Shown here piece by piece: positions 8,938 to 18,122 of a DNA stretch of 64,000 nucleotides (the first letter of the stretch is position 1; every line of letters starts with the position of its first letter). The DNA is from CADEEN01 sp963738425 (lineage in GTDB: Bacteria > Pseudomonadota > Gammaproteobacteria > Burkholderiales > Burkholderiaceae_C), in NCBI GenBank assembly GCA_963738425.1, contig CAVTWT010000020.1:1-64000 (forward strand). Reading direction: 5' to 3'. A program made the translations under genes and the position numbers. The notes beneath the pieces were generated by a model. It saw only the letters and a list, made by a program, of their open reading frames with translations. It was not told the DNA's origin and did not search any database.

Positions 8938-9497
8938 ACCTGAACTACCAATGGTTCAAGCTGAGTGCGATGGCGTGGCTGGTGATCGGCCGCTCGAAGC
9001 AGGCCGAGACCGTGTTCGACGAGATGCTGCGGCGCTGGCCGGGCGACGCCTACGCGCTGTCGAGCCGCTCACATGTGCGTGCGCAAGCTGGCCGGCGTGA
9101 TGACGCCCTGGCCGATCAACAGGCGCTGGTGGCGGCTCATCCAGAGCGTAGCGCTGCCGACTGGTTCAACCTGGCCTACCTGCTCGAAGAGGCCGGCCGC
9201 TTCGACGACGCCGAGCCGGCCTTCCGCCGTGCCCTCGCGCTCGACCCCAAGCTCGACCGCGCCTGGTACGGACTCGGCCTGGTGCTGATCCGTCTGCAGC
9301 GTGCCGATGACGCCGTGGCAGCGCTCAAGGAAAACACCAAATTGCAACCGATGAGCCCGTACGGCTGGTACCAGCTGGCGCGCGTGCAATTCGATCGAAG
9401 CCAGCCTGAAGAGGCCAGAAAGATCATTCGCCACCTCAAAGGCTTCGAGCCCAAGGTGGCGGCGCAACTGGAGCGGGAAACCGGCCTGGTGGCGTGA
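8928..9497 (+). CDS. tetratricopeptide-repeat protein
   Basis: A 189-residue protein built of TPR-like helix pairs. Repeats such as ADWFNLAYLLEEAGRFDDAEPAFRRAL and RAWYGLGLVLIRLQRADDAVAALKE show the W/Y-x-LG-x8-A-x3-F/Y-x-A-L spacing. There is no signal peptide, so it is probably cytoplasmic or attached to the membrane protein encoded upstream, whose gene overlaps it by ten bases. ATG 8928 is chosen; GTG 8934 is an alternative. TPRs mediate protein contacts and the partner is unknown. Confidence 0.75.
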   Translation: MPVNLNYQWFKLSAMAWLVIGRSKQAETVFDEMLRRWPGDAYALSSRSHVRAQAGRRDDALADQQALVAAHPERSAADWFNLAYLLEEAGRFDDAEPAFRRALALDPKLDRAWYGLGLVLIRLQRADDAVAALKENTKLQPMSPYGWYQLARVQFDRSQPEEARKIIRHLKGFEPKVAAQLERETGLVA

Positions 9498-9565
9498 GCG
9501 GAGTTTGTAGGTGCGTGAGAGGGCCGGGCTCATCCCGGATGCAGAGAGCTTTTGGAGGCTAGACG

Positions 9566-9826
9566 ATGAGACAGATCTCGGAGAACCACCGCCAATACTG
9601 GAACAAGAACTTGCGGATCACCGCAATCCTCTTGGCCATCTGGTTCGTGGTGACGTTTGTCGTGGGCTACTTCGCCCGTGACCTCAGCTTCAACTTCTTC
9701 GGCTGGCCGTTCAGCGTCTGGGTGGGCGGGCAGGGCGCGTTGATCGTGTACTGCGTGATCATCTGGTACTACGCCCGCTACATGAACAAGCTCGACATCG
9801 AGCACAACGTCCACGAGGAGGACTGA
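9566..9826 (+). CDS. DUF4212 protein, small subunit of sodium:solute symporter
   Basis: An 86-residue protein with two membrane segments (about 18-38 and 50-70) and a charged C-terminus (HNVHEED). This family sits directly upstream of VC_2705-type sodium:solute symporters and is taken as their small subunit. GGAGG lies 7 bases before ATG 9566. Its stop is followed by ATG 9828, so the two genes are tightly coupled. Confidence 0.9.
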   Translation: MRQISENHRQYWNKNLRITAILLAIWFVVTFVVGYFARDLSFNFFGWPFSVWVGGQGALIVYCVIIWYYARYMNKLDIEHNVHEED

Positions 9827-9827
9827 C

Positions 9828-11954
9828 ATGGCCGGCATGTTCGAACACGGCGCCAAAACCGATACGGCGTCCACTGCAAGTTTCAAGTCCCAGCTCAACA
9901 AGGTGTACGGCTGGTACACCGGCGGCTTCCTGGCCTTCATCGTCGTTCTGGCGGTGCTGGAACAGATGGGCCTGCCGCGGAACTGGATCGGTTTCATCTT
10001 CCTGCTGGCCACGATTGGCCTGTATGCCGGCATCGGCATCATGAGCCGGACGACGGATGCGGCTGAGTACTACGTCGCTGGGCGACGGGTGCCGGCGCTT
10101 TACAACGGCATGGCGACCGGCGCTGACTGGATGAGCGCTGCGTCGTTCATCGGCATGGCCGGCACGGTGTACCTCAGTGGCTATGGCGGCTTGGCCTTCA
10201 TCATGGGCTGGACTGGGGGCTATTGCCTGGTGGCGCTGTTCCTGGCGCCGTACATGCGCAAGTTCGGCCAGTTCACGATTCCGGACTTTCTCGGCGAACG
10301 CTTCGAGGGCAACCTGCCGCGCTTCATCGGCATCGTCGGCGCGATCCTGTGCTCGTTCACCTATGTGGTGGCGCAGATCTATGGCGTCGGTCTGATCACG
10401 ACGCGCTTGTCGGGTCTGGCCTTCGAGGTCGGGATTTTCGTCGGCCTCGGCGGCATCCTGGTCTGCTCGTTCCTGGGCGGTATGCGCGCAGTGACCTGGA
10501 CGCAGGTGGCGCAGTACATCATCCTGATCGTGGCCTACATGGTTCCGGTGGTGTGGCTGGCGGTCAAGCAGACCGGCGTGCCGATCCCGCAGGCGGTCTA
10601 CGGCTACCAGTTGGCCAAGATCACCGAGCGTGAGAAGCAGCTGATCGCCGACCCGAAGGAGCAGCAGGTCATCAACATCTTCAAGGAGCGCGCGGCCGCG
10701 GCCGATGCCAAGTTGAAGGATGTGCCGGCCGCGATGGCCGCCGATCTGGCTGCCGCGCAGAAGAAGGTCGAGGACCTGAAAGCGGCCAACGGCCCGGTCG
10801 GTGACCTGCAAGCCGCCGAGCGCGCGCTGGCAGCACTGCCGAAGACGCTCGAGGAAGCCAAGAAGGCCTACACGGCCGCCAAGGCTGGCAGCGCCTCGCG
10901 GGCCGTGCCGCTGGCCGGCATGCCGCCGCACGCGCAGCAGTTCGCGGGCAACCCCGACGGCGACGAAAAGGCCAAGGCCACCTTCGACACCTCGCGTCGC
11001 AACTTCCTGGCGCTGATCTTCTGCCTGATGGTGGGCACGGCCGCGTTGCCGCACATCCTGATGCGCTACTACACCACGCCGTCGGTGAAGGAAGCGCGGG
11101 ACTCGGTGACCTGGTCGCTGTTCTTCATCTTCCTGCTCTACTTCACGGCGCCGGCGCTGGCGGTGCTGGTCAAGTACGAGGTCTTCAATGTGCTGGTCGG
11201 TACGCCGTTCGACAAGTTGCCGGCGTGGATCAACAACTGGGCTCGCGTCGACCCCGCGTTGCTGTCGGTCGCCGACATCAACGGCGACGGCATCTTCCAG
11301 TTGGGTGAAATGCGCATCAGCGGCGACATCATCGTGTTGGCCACGCCGGAAATCGGTGGCCTGCCGTACGTGGTGTCGGGCATGGTGGCAGCTGGTGGCC
11401 TCGCCGCTGCGCTGTCGACGGCTGATGGCCTGCTGCTGACGATCGCCAACGCGCTGTCCCACGACCTGTACTACAAGATGATCGACCCGAACGCGCCGAC
11501 CGCGCGCCGTGTCGCCATCTCGAAGGCCTTGCTCGTTGTGGTGGCCTTGGCCGCAGCGGGTGTGGCGGCGCAGAAACCGGCGGACATTTTGTTCCTGGTC
11601 TCGGCGGCGTTCTCGTTCGCGGCGGCGACCTTCTTCCCACCGCTGGTGCTCGGCATCTTCTGGAAGCGCGCCAACAAGTGGGGCGCCTCGCTGGGCATGA
11701 TCGCCGGCCTGGGCACGACGTTCTACTACATGGCGACGACGCAGCCGTGGTTGCGGGGCGTTTTCGGCGTCACCAGCCCGGTGGCTGACAACATCTGGTG
11801 GGGCATCTCGCCGATCTCGGCGGGCATCTTCGGCGTCCCAGTGGGCATTGCGGTGATCATCATCGTCAGCCTGTTGACCCCGGCGCCGAGCCGTGCGACG
11901 CAGGAGCTCGTCGAGCATGTGCGTTATCCGGATCTGAAGCTGAGCAAGACCTGA
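9828..11954 (+). CDS. sodium:solute symporter, VC_2705 subfamily, with soluble insert
   Basis: A 708-residue SSS-family transporter related to the acetate permease ActP, with more than ten hydrophobic segments. Early helices carry GADWMSAASFIGMAG, typical of the sodium-binding part. Residues about 250-385 are an unusual Ala/Lys/Glu-rich hydrophilic stretch (KERAAAADAKLKD, AAAQKKVEDLKAA) that should form a coiled coil between two helices. The start has GAGGA upstream and follows the DUF4212 gene. Downstream lie a DUF294/CBS regulator and an exonuclease, the usual neighbours. A short monocarboxylate such as acetate is the likely substrate by family, not proven here. Confidence 0.9.
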   Translation: MAGMFEHGAKTDTASTASFKSQLNKVYGWYTGGFLAFIVVLAVLEQMGLPRNWIGFIFLLATIGLYAGIGIMSRTTDAAEYYVAGRRVPALYNGMATGADWMSAASFIGMAGTVYLSGYGGLAFIMGWTGGYCLVALFLAPYMRKFGQFTIPDFLGERFEGNLPRFIGIVGAILCSFTYVVAQIYGVGLITTRLSGLAFEVGIFVGLGGILVCSFLGGMRAVTWTQVAQYIILIVAYMVPVVWLAVKQTGVPIPQAVYGYQLAKITEREKQLIADPKEQQVINIFKERAAAADAKLKDVPAAMAADLAAAQKKVEDLKAANGPVGDLQAAERALAALPKTLEEAKKAYTAAKAGSASRAVPLAGMPPHAQQFAGNPDGDEKAKATFDTSRRNFLALIFCLMVGTAALPHILMRYYTTPSVKEARDSVTWSLFFIFLLYFTAPALAVLVKYEVFNVLVGTPFDKLPAWINNWARVDPALLSVADINGDGIFQLGEMRISGDIIVLATPEIGGLPYVVSGMVAAGGLAAALSTADGLLLTIANALSHDLYYKMIDPNAPTARRVAISKALLVVVALAAAGVAAQKPADILFLVSAAFSFAAATFFPPLVLGIFWKRANKWGASLGMIAGLGTTFYYMATTQPWLRGVFGVTSPVADNIWWGISPISAGIFGVPVGIAVIIIVSLLTPAPSRATQELVEHVRYPDLKLSKT

Positions 11955-12000
11955 TCAGTACGTGATGACTGTTTGATCGCGGTTAAAGCCGCGACCTCGC

Positions 12001-12030
12001 AAGGGCCCCGAATGGGGCCTTTGTTCTTTA
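12001..12030 (+). terminator. Rho-independent terminator after the symporter gene
   Basis: GGCCCC-GAAT-GGGGCC forms a six-pair GC stem with a four-base loop, followed by TTTGTTCTTT. It lies about 50 bases after the symporter stop and before the DUF294 gene, so that gene is probably transcribed separately or by read-through. Confidence 0.85.
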
Positions 12031-12138
12031 TGCTCGACGGCATGAAGGCGTCCCTTTCGTCGTCGCCGAAGCCAGTCGCTGCTCGGCTGGCGCAGCCGGA
12101 CGAAGCGCCTGACTGTCGCATCCGTTCAATACAACGCC

Positions 12139-14037
12139 ATGACACCCTCATCGAGCCTGATCGCCAACCTGCGTGCCGAACTGATGCGTTTCGCGCCGTT
12201 CGCGCAGATGGCGCCGGCGCATGTCGATCGTTTCGTTGCGGCCTGCACGCAGTGCTACTTCGAACCCGGCGAAGTGGTGCTCGATCCGTCGCACGGTGCG
12301 GTGAAGAACCTCTTGTTCGTGCGCCGCGGCAGCGTCAGCGGGCGGCGCGGCTTGGCCGAGACAGAAGGCGGGTTCGAGTACGAGGCCGGCGACCTGTTTC
12401 CGGTCGGCGCGGTGATGGCCACTCGCGCTGTCACCGCGACTTACACCGCCAATGCCGACACCTTCTGTCTGGCGCTGCCCGCCGCGGCCCTGCAGGCGCT
12501 GGCCGGTGACAGCGCGCCGCTCGCGGACTTCCTGAACGGCCGCGTGCAGCAGTTTCTCGACCTCTCGCGGCGCGCGCTGCAAGTGGCCTATGCGTCGCAG
12601 TCGATGGCCGAGCAGTCGCTCGAAACGCCGCTCGGCGACTTGTTGCGCCGTGCGGCCTTCGCCGTATCGCCTGCGACACCACTGGCCGAGGCGTTGCAGG
12701 CCATGCACGGCAAGCGCATCGGCTCGGTGCTGGTGGCCGACGACAGTGGCGCCGCCATCGGCATCCTGACGCGCCACGACGTGCTGGGCCGGATCACGCT
12801 GCCGGGTTTGCCGCTGGCCACGCCCATCGGTGAAGTGATGAGCCAGCCGGTGCACAGCCTGGGCCTGAAGCACACCGCGCAGGACGCGGCGCTGCTGATG
12901 TCGCGCCACGGCATCCGCCATGTGCCGGTGGCCGATGAAGCGGGGCGTGTCGTCGGCATCTTGTCCGAGCGCGATCTGTTCGCCTTGCAGCGCTTGTCGT
13001 TGAAGCAGGTCAGCACCGCGATCCGCGCCGCCGCCGACGTGCCGACGCTGCAGCAGGTGGCCGCCGACATCCGCCGTTTCGCGCGCAACCTGCTCGGCCA
13101 GGGCGTGCACGCCAGGCAACTCACCGAGCTCATCAGCCACTTGAACGACGTGCTGACCGAGCGCCTGGTGGCGCTGATTGCAGCGCAACGCAGCATCGAT
13201 CTGACGCGCGTCTGCTGGCTGGCCTTCGGCAGCGAAGGCCGCAGCGAACAGACGATCGCCACCGACCAGGACAACGGCATCGTCTTCACCAGCGACCAGC
13301 CGCAGCAGGAGCGGCCAGCGCTGCTGGCCTTCGCGCGCGAGGTCAACGAAGCGCTCGACGCCTGCGGCTATCCGCTGTGCAAGGGCAATGTGATGGCGAG
13401 CAACCCGGCGTGTTGTCTGACGCAAGCCGAATGGCTGGAGCGCTTCGCTGACTGGATCGACCATGGCGCGCCCGAGGACCTGCTCAACGCCAGCATCTAT
13501 TTCGATCTGCGCGCGCTGGCGGGTGCGACGGCGCTGACGCAGCCGATGCGCGAACTCGTGGCCACGCAGTCCGCGCGCAACGCCCGCTTCATGAAGCAGA
13601 TGGCCGGCAACGCCTTGCGCAACGGCCCGGCGCTGACCTGGACCGGCACCATCGACACCCACTCTCAGGGCGATCAGCAGGTCATCGACTTGAAGCTGCA
13701 CGGCACGGCGATCTATGTCGATGCGGCGCGCTTGTTCGCACTGGCGCATGGCCTCACGGCCACCGGAACGCGTTCGCGTTTCGAAGCCGCGGCACGCGCC
13801 ATGGGGGCGCCGCCGCGGGAGGCCGAGGCCTGGACCAGCGGCTTCGAAGTGCTGCAGATGATGCGCTTGCGGGTGCAGCTGGCCAGCGCCGGCCGCGAGG
13901 CGGTGGACTCCAGCGACGGCAACCCGAACCTGATCGATGTGGGCGCGTTGAACGACATCGACCGCCGCGTGCTGAAGGAGAGTCTGCGAGTCGCGCGGCG
14001 GCTGCAGCAGCGCATCGAGTTGGACTACTCGCGATGA
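12139..14037 (+). CDS. DUF294 nucleotidyltransferase-like protein with cNMP-binding and CBS domains
   Basis: A 632-residue cytoplasmic protein. Residues about 10-125 resemble a cyclic-nucleotide-binding domain (FAPFAQMAPAHVDRF, YFEPGEVVL). Two CBS repeats follow at about 165-295 (GILTRHDVLGRI, GILSERDLFAL). A DUF294 putative nucleotidyltransferase domain then carries FGSEGRSEQTIATDQDNG near 370, with the GS-x-GR and D-x-D pattern of GlnD/GlnE-type enzymes. The combination is a conserved partner of the upstream symporter and probably modifies or senses it. The stop overlaps the exonuclease start (ATGA). Confidence 0.9.
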   Translation: MTPSSSLIANLRAELMRFAPFAQMAPAHVDRFVAACTQCYFEPGEVVLDPSHGAVKNLLFVRRGSVSGRRGLAETEGGFEYEAGDLFPVGAVMATRAVTATYTANADTFCLALPAAALQALAGDSAPLADFLNGRVQQFLDLSRRALQVAYASQSMAEQSLETPLGDLLRRAAFAVSPATPLAEALQAMHGKRIGSVLVADDSGAAIGILTRHDVLGRITLPGLPLATPIGEVMSQPVHSLGLKHTAQDAALLMSRHGIRHVPVADEAGRVVGILSERDLFALQRLSLKQVSTAIRAAADVPTLQQVAADIRRFARNLLGQGVHARQLTELISHLNDVLTERLVALIAAQRSIDLTRVCWLAFGSEGRSEQTIATDQDNGIVFTSDQPQQERPALLAFAREVNEALDACGYPLCKGNVMASNPACCLTQAEWLERFADWIDHGAPEDLLNASIYFDLRALAGATALTQPMRELVATQSARNARFMKQMAGNALRNGPALTWTGTIDTHSQGDQQVIDLKLHGTAIYVDAARLFALAHGLTATGTRSRFEAAARAMGAPPREAEAWTSGFEVLQMMRLRVQLASAGREAVDSSDGNPNLIDVGALNDIDRRVLKESLRVARRLQQRIELDYSR

Positions 14038-14686
14038 GTCTGTTGTCGCGCTGGTTCGGCGCCGGCGACCCGGTGACCATCGACGAGCGCCGCTGGGTCG
14101 TGCTCGACGTCGAGACCACCGGCCTGGACACCCACCACGACGAGTTGCTTGCCATCGCCGCCGTGGCCGTGCAGTTCGACGAAGGCGCGGCGCCTCGCAT
14201 CGCGTTGAACGACAGCTTCGAAGCCGTGCTTCACCATCAAAGCGCTAGCACCGACAAGGACAACATCCTCGTGCACGGCATCGGCGTCGGCGCGCAGCGC
14301 GCCGGTGCACCCGGCCGCAGACGTTCTGAAGGCCTTCGAGCACTGGATCGGCAACGCGCCGCTGCTGGCCTACCACGCCGCATTCGACCGCGCCATGATC
14401 GGCCGCGCGATGAAGGGGGCGCTGCGACGGACGTTGACCAACTCCTGGCTCGACCTTGCCCCCGTGGCGGGTGCACTGCATCCCGAGGTCGGTGCCCGTG
14501 CGCTCGACGACTGGCTCGACGCATTTCTGCATCGATTGCGCGGTTCGGCACCAGGCTGCGGCCGACACGCTGGCCACGGCCGAGTTGCTGCTGCGCCTGT
14601 GGCCCGCTGCGTGCCAACAGCGCAGCGCTTCGTTCGCCGGCTTGTCCGAGCTGGCGAAGCAACAGCGCTGGCTCGGCGGCGCTTGA
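14034..14686 (+). pseudogene. 3'-5' exonuclease (DNA polymerase III epsilon-like), two frameshifts
   Basis: The gene starts with ATG 14034, overlapping the DUF294 stop. It encodes VVLDVETTGLDTHHDELLAI, the ExoI motif (D-x-E) of DEDD exonucleases. Near 14303 coding moves one frame on to HPAADVLKAFEHWIG...AYHAAFDRAMIG, the ExoII region. Near 14526 it moves again to CIDCAVRHQAAADTLATAELL, the ExoIII region with D, and then stops at 14686. All three parts are recognisable, and each shift equals one extra base. This is either a recent pseudogene or two consensus errors. Confidence 0.75.
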
Positions 14687-14687
14687 T

Positions 14688-15677
14688 TCAGGCTGGCTGG
14701 CAGTCCTTGTCGGGTCGCTCCGATCGCAGACGCTGCGCAAAATAGTGCGCCAGCATGCCGTGCACCGCGCCGTGTTCTGCGGGCGTCAGCAGTGGGCCCA
14801 TCTGCTCGATCCATTGCGATGAGCAGTGCCGCACGGGGGCATCGCTGGCAGCACAGGCCAGCAACGCGTCGAAGCCGGTCCGCCAGCGGCGCCACAGCAT
14901 GCGATCCATCACCGGCCCGTGACCGGGCACCAGGCGGTCGAAGGGCAGGGCGTCGATGCGCGCCAGCGCCTCGCTCCAGCCTTGGGGGCAGGCGGTGTCC
15001 AGAAAGGGCACCGGTAGCGTGACCAGGTCGCCGACCACGAGCAGCGCATTGGCGCGGTCGAGGATCCACAGGTCACCGCCGCTGACAGCGTTGTCTTCGT
15101 GGCCGAGTGTCAGTTCGCGGCCGGCGACCTGCATCGAGCGCGCTGCGCCGTCGAACGGCTGTGTCGGCGCCAGTGCCATGCCGTGAGCCATCAGTGCCTG
15201 GTCGATGCGAATCATCTCGCGCGTGTCGGCGTCGGTCGTCGCGCCGCGCAGCATCGCCTCGAGGTCGCGCGCAAAGCCGTCGTAGCGTTGCTGAATGACC
15301 CGCGTCGTCGTCGGGCTGGCGATCACGGCGAGTTCGGGCATCGCGGTGCGCAGGCGGGCGTTGCCGCCGAGGTGGTCGAGGTGCCAGTGGGTGTTGATCA
15401 GCGCCGCCAGTCGCTGGCCACGCCGTGCCGCGAAGTCGAGCAGCGCCTGCGAGTGATGCTCATGGCGACCACTGTCGACGACGATCAGCCCCTCGCGCCC
15501 TTGCAGCACCAGGCTGTTGCCGTCGGGCTGGCGGTCGCGGGGGAAGCGCCCGGGCAACAGCCACACGCCCTCGGCGACGGTTTGCAGCACCGGGTCGGGC
15601 GCTGTTGCCGGCGCGGCGCAGGCGGTGGCCAGCAGCGTCGCCAGCAGGCAGGAAACCATCGTGCGGCGCGGTGTCAT
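14688..15677 (-). CDS. metallo-beta-lactamase-fold hydrolase, lipoprotein-like
   Basis: A 329-residue MBL-fold protein. It has an N-terminal export signal with a lipobox-like LATAC (cysteine near residue 20), so it is probably a lipoprotein or periplasmic. The metal motif THWHLDHLGG and a later VPGHGPV histidine are present. The second-shell aspartate appears as VVGDLVTL. The substrate is unknown. It resembles the quinoprotein-associated zinc hydrolases only in general fold. It is convergent with the exonuclease gene, one base from its stop. Confidence 0.85.
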   Translation of the reverse strand: MTPRRTMVSCLLATLLATACAAPATAPDPVLQTVAEGVWLLPGRFPRDRQPDGNSLVLQGREGLIVVDSGRHEHHSQALLDFAARRGQRLAALINTHWHLDHLGGNARLRTAMPELAVIASPTTTRVIQQRYDGFARDLEAMLRGATTDADTREMIRIDQALMAHGMALAPTQPFDGAARSMQVAGRELTLGHEDNAVSGGDLWILDRANALLVVGDLVTLPVPFLDTACPQGWSEALARIDALPFDRLVPGHGPVMDRMLWRRWRTGFDALLACAASDAPVRHCSSQWIEQMGPLLTPAEHGAVHGMLAHYFAQRLRSERPDKDCQPA

Positions 15678-15758
15678 TCGGCCATTGTCCGCAGTCGTCA
15701 AGCGCAGCGGCTCACCGGCCCGCAAGTTCGCAACTTCTGCACCGCGCAGCGCCGCACA

Positions 15759-16670
15759 ATGCGTGGCGTGATCGTCACGACGCGCTTCCCGGATCTGCCG
15801 CCCGGACCCGAGACGCCGCACAACGCGGCCTTCCGCCGGCGCTTTCGGGCCGGTTGGGGGCAGGTCGACTCGGTGTTCCTGGCCCGCACCGAACGCATCG
15901 AGATGGGGCCGCTGCCGAGCACGCTCTCCATCAAGCTGGTGTGTGACGGCGCGGTGGCGCTGCAGCTCGGCCGGCGACGCCTGCGCCTCGAACCCGGACG
16001 TGTCCTGCTGTGCAGCCCGGGGCTGGACTACAGCTTTCGCATCGATCAGCCGACGACGTCTTTCAGCCTGCACTTCAGCCCCGCCTTGGCGTGCGAGGTG
16101 GCGGCCAGTCAGGGTCTGAACTGGCGCGCTGCGCTCGACGAGCCTCGCCCCGGCGGTCGCGCGACGTCGTGGTGGCGCGATCGCCTGCAGCCGCTCGACG
16201 CGGCGCTGGGAGCACGTTTGGCGCGGATGCGCGAGCGTGTGTTGCGCGGGGCGCCGTGTTCGGCGGCATTCGACGAAGACTTCATCGGCCTGCTGGGAGA
16301 TTTGCTGGCGCGCGAGTGCCGGCAGCGTTCGCTGGCCTTGCTGCGTCTGTCGGCCCAGCGTGTGGCGACGCGCGACGAGTTGTTGCGCCGCATCGGCTGG
16401 GCGGTCGACTTCATCGAGAGCCACTATGCGCGGCCGATCGGGCTGGCCGACGTGGCGTCTGCTGCGAACCTGTCGCGCTTTCACTGCCTGCGCGCCTTCA
16501 AGGAGTTGCAGGGCTGCACGCCGAGCGACTACCTGCGAGGCCGTCGCCTGCAGGCTGCGCGGCGCCTGATGGCCGAGGGCTCAGTCGATCTCGACGCGGT
16601 GCTGGCGGGCAGCGGATTCGGTTCGCGCTGGACGCTGCAACGCGCGCTGCGCCGCGGCTCTCAGGGCTGA
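15759..16670 (+). CDS. AraC family transcriptional regulator
   Basis: A 303-residue regulator. The C-terminal 100 residues contain two helix-turn-helix units: GLADVASAANLSRFHCLRAFK and a second one with a less typical LDAVLAGSGFGSRWTLQRAL. The N-terminal half is a cupin-like effector domain (LRLEPGRVLLCSPGLDYSF). ATG 15759 is chosen; GTG 15768 is possible. It is divergent from the MBL hydrolase, 81 bases apart, so it may control it. The end overlaps the opposing hydrolase gene by ten bases. Confidence 0.85.
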   Translation: MRGVIVTTRFPDLPPGPETPHNAAFRRRFRAGWGQVDSVFLARTERIEMGPLPSTLSIKLVCDGAVALQLGRRRLRLEPGRVLLCSPGLDYSFRIDQPTTSFSLHFSPALACEVAASQGLNWRAALDEPRPGGRATSWWRDRLQPLDAALGARLARMRERVLRGAPCSAAFDEDFIGLLGDLLARECRQRSLALLRLSAQRVATRDELLRRIGWAVDFIESHYARPIGLADVASAANLSRFHCLRAFKELQGCTPSDYLRGRRLQAARRLMAEGSVDLDAVLAGSGFGSRWTLQRALRRGSQG

Positions 16671-17596
16671 CCGAGGAACTGCTGCAGAACCGCCGCCAGG
16701 CGCTCGGGTTGGTCGTGATGCAGCATGTGGCCACAATCGTCGAGCCTCACGCGGCTGACATTCGGCACCACCGCCAGACGCGACTCGAACTCGGCGTGGG
16801 TGTAGCGGTCGCCCCACCATTTCGTCATGTCGGTGTTGGCGCCTTCCACCCACAGCAGCGGCGCGCTGACCGCCTGCCAGGTGGCCAGCACTTCATCGAC
16901 GCGGTACAGCACGGGGTTGGAGTGCTTGTGTGCGGGGTCGGCGCGCAGATGCCACCGCCCATCGGCGCGAGGTTCGCCCCAGTGCGTGGCCAGCCACGCG
17001 GCCTTGTCGGGCGCGAGGCGCGGGTTGTTCTTCATCAGCCGCGCAGCCACGGCCGGCGCATCGGCATAAGGCGCGAGGCCTTGCGGCGCTTTCAACTCGT
17101 CGAGCCATTGCGCCAAGCGCTTGACCGCCTGCTGCGGCTTCGTTGCCGGCAGGCCGAAGCCCTCGAGGTTGATCAGCTTGCGCACGCGTGCCGGCCGCAC
17201 ACCGGCATAGCTCATGACGACATTGCCGCCCATGCTGTGGCCGAGCAGGTCGAACGGCGCGGCGGGCGACAGCGCATCGCCGAGCGCATCGAGATCGCCC
17301 AGGTAGTCGGGGAACCAGTAGCTGTCGGTGCCGGCTGGCATGGTGCTGCCGCCGAAGCCACGCCAGTCCGGCGCGACGATGCAACGCGCATCGCCTTCGA
17401 GCGCCGCCAGCGCATCGACGACGAACTGGAACGATGCGCCGATGTCCATCCAGCCATGCGTCATCAGCAGCGGCGGACGGTCCGCCGTCGCGCTCGCCAG
17501 ATCGCCCCAGACAAGGCAGTGGTAGTCGAGTGCACGCACACGAACGTGCCGTGATGTGGCCTCGCGGCGCGGCCGGTACACCGTGGGTTTGCTCAT
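16661..17596 (-). CDS. alpha/beta hydrolase
   Basis: A 311-residue hydrolase. LLMTHGWMDIGASF carries the oxyanion HG motif, and LLGHSMGGNVVMSYAG has the nucleophile elbow G-H-S-M-G. DDCGHMLHHDQPE near the C-terminus supplies the catalytic His. No signal peptide is present. The substrate cannot be assigned. It is divergent from the GNAT gene with 33 bases between their starts. Confidence 0.88.
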   Translation of the reverse strand: MSKPTVYRPRREATSRHVRVRALDYHCLVWGDLASATADRPPLLMTHGWMDIGASFQFVVDALAALEGDARCIVAPDWRGFGGSTMPAGTDSYWFPDYLGDLDALGDALSPAAPFDLLGHSMGGNVVMSYAGVRPARVRKLINLEGFGLPATKPQQAVKRLAQWLDELKAPQGLAPYADAPAVAARLMKNNPRLAPDKAAWLATHWGEPRADGRWHLRADPAHKHSNPVLYRVDEVLATWQAVSAPLLWVEGANTDMTKWWGDRYTHAEFESRLAVVPNVSRVRLDDCGHMLHHDQPERLAAVLQQFLGQP

Positions 17597-17629
17597 GCCG
17601 CGATTAGGCCATGCGGGCAAAATCGCTGC

Positions 17630-18112
17630 ATGAAGCCTGCTCACACCCTTCGCACTGCCGAGCCACGCGACGTGCCGGCCATCGTCGGCCTGATCCACGA
17701 GCTGGCCGACTTCGAGAAGCTCTCGCATCTGTGCGAGGTCAGCGCCGAGTCTCTGGCGCCGCACTTGTTTGGAGACAAGCCCGTCGTCGAGTGCATCGTC
17801 GGCGAAGTCGACGATGACGTGGTCGCCTTCGCGCTGTTCTTCACCAACTTCTCGACCTTCCTGGCCAAGCCCGGCCTCTACCTCGAAGACTTGTACGTGC
17901 AACCGGCGCATCGCGGCACCGGCCTCGGCAAGGCGCTGCTCGAACACCTGGGGCGCCTCGCTGCGGAACGCGGCTGCGGCCGTTTCGAGTGGAGCGTGCT
18001 CGACTGGAACGAGCGCGCGATCCGTTTCTACGAAGGCATGGGTGCCACGGTGATGCCCGATTGGCGCATCTGCCGCATCACCGGCGAGCGGCTGGCGGCG
18101 TTTGCGAAGTGA
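17630..18112 (+). CDS. GNAT family N-acetyltransferase
   Basis: A 160-residue acetyltransferase. The acetyl-CoA pyrophosphate loop appears as VQPAHRGTGLGKALLEHL (Q/R-x-x-G-x-G/A), followed by WNERAIRFYEGMGA, typical of the spermidine/diamine acetyltransferase-like branch. Its acceptor is unknown. Confidence 0.9.
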   Translation: MKPAHTLRTAEPRDVPAIVGLIHELADFEKLSHLCEVSAESLAPHLFGDKPVVECIVGEVDDDVVAFALFFTNFSTFLAKPGLYLEDLYVQPAHRGTGLGKALLEHLGRLAAERGCGRFEWSVLDWNERAIRFYEGMGATVMPDWRICRITGERLAAFAK

Positions 18113-18122
18113 TCGAGTGCGT

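Noticed and set aside
9759..11918. A 719-codon frame on the minus strand opposite the symporter
   Set aside because: Composition (Arg/His/Asp-rich) is that of a shadow frame; the plus strand has an unmistakable transporter.
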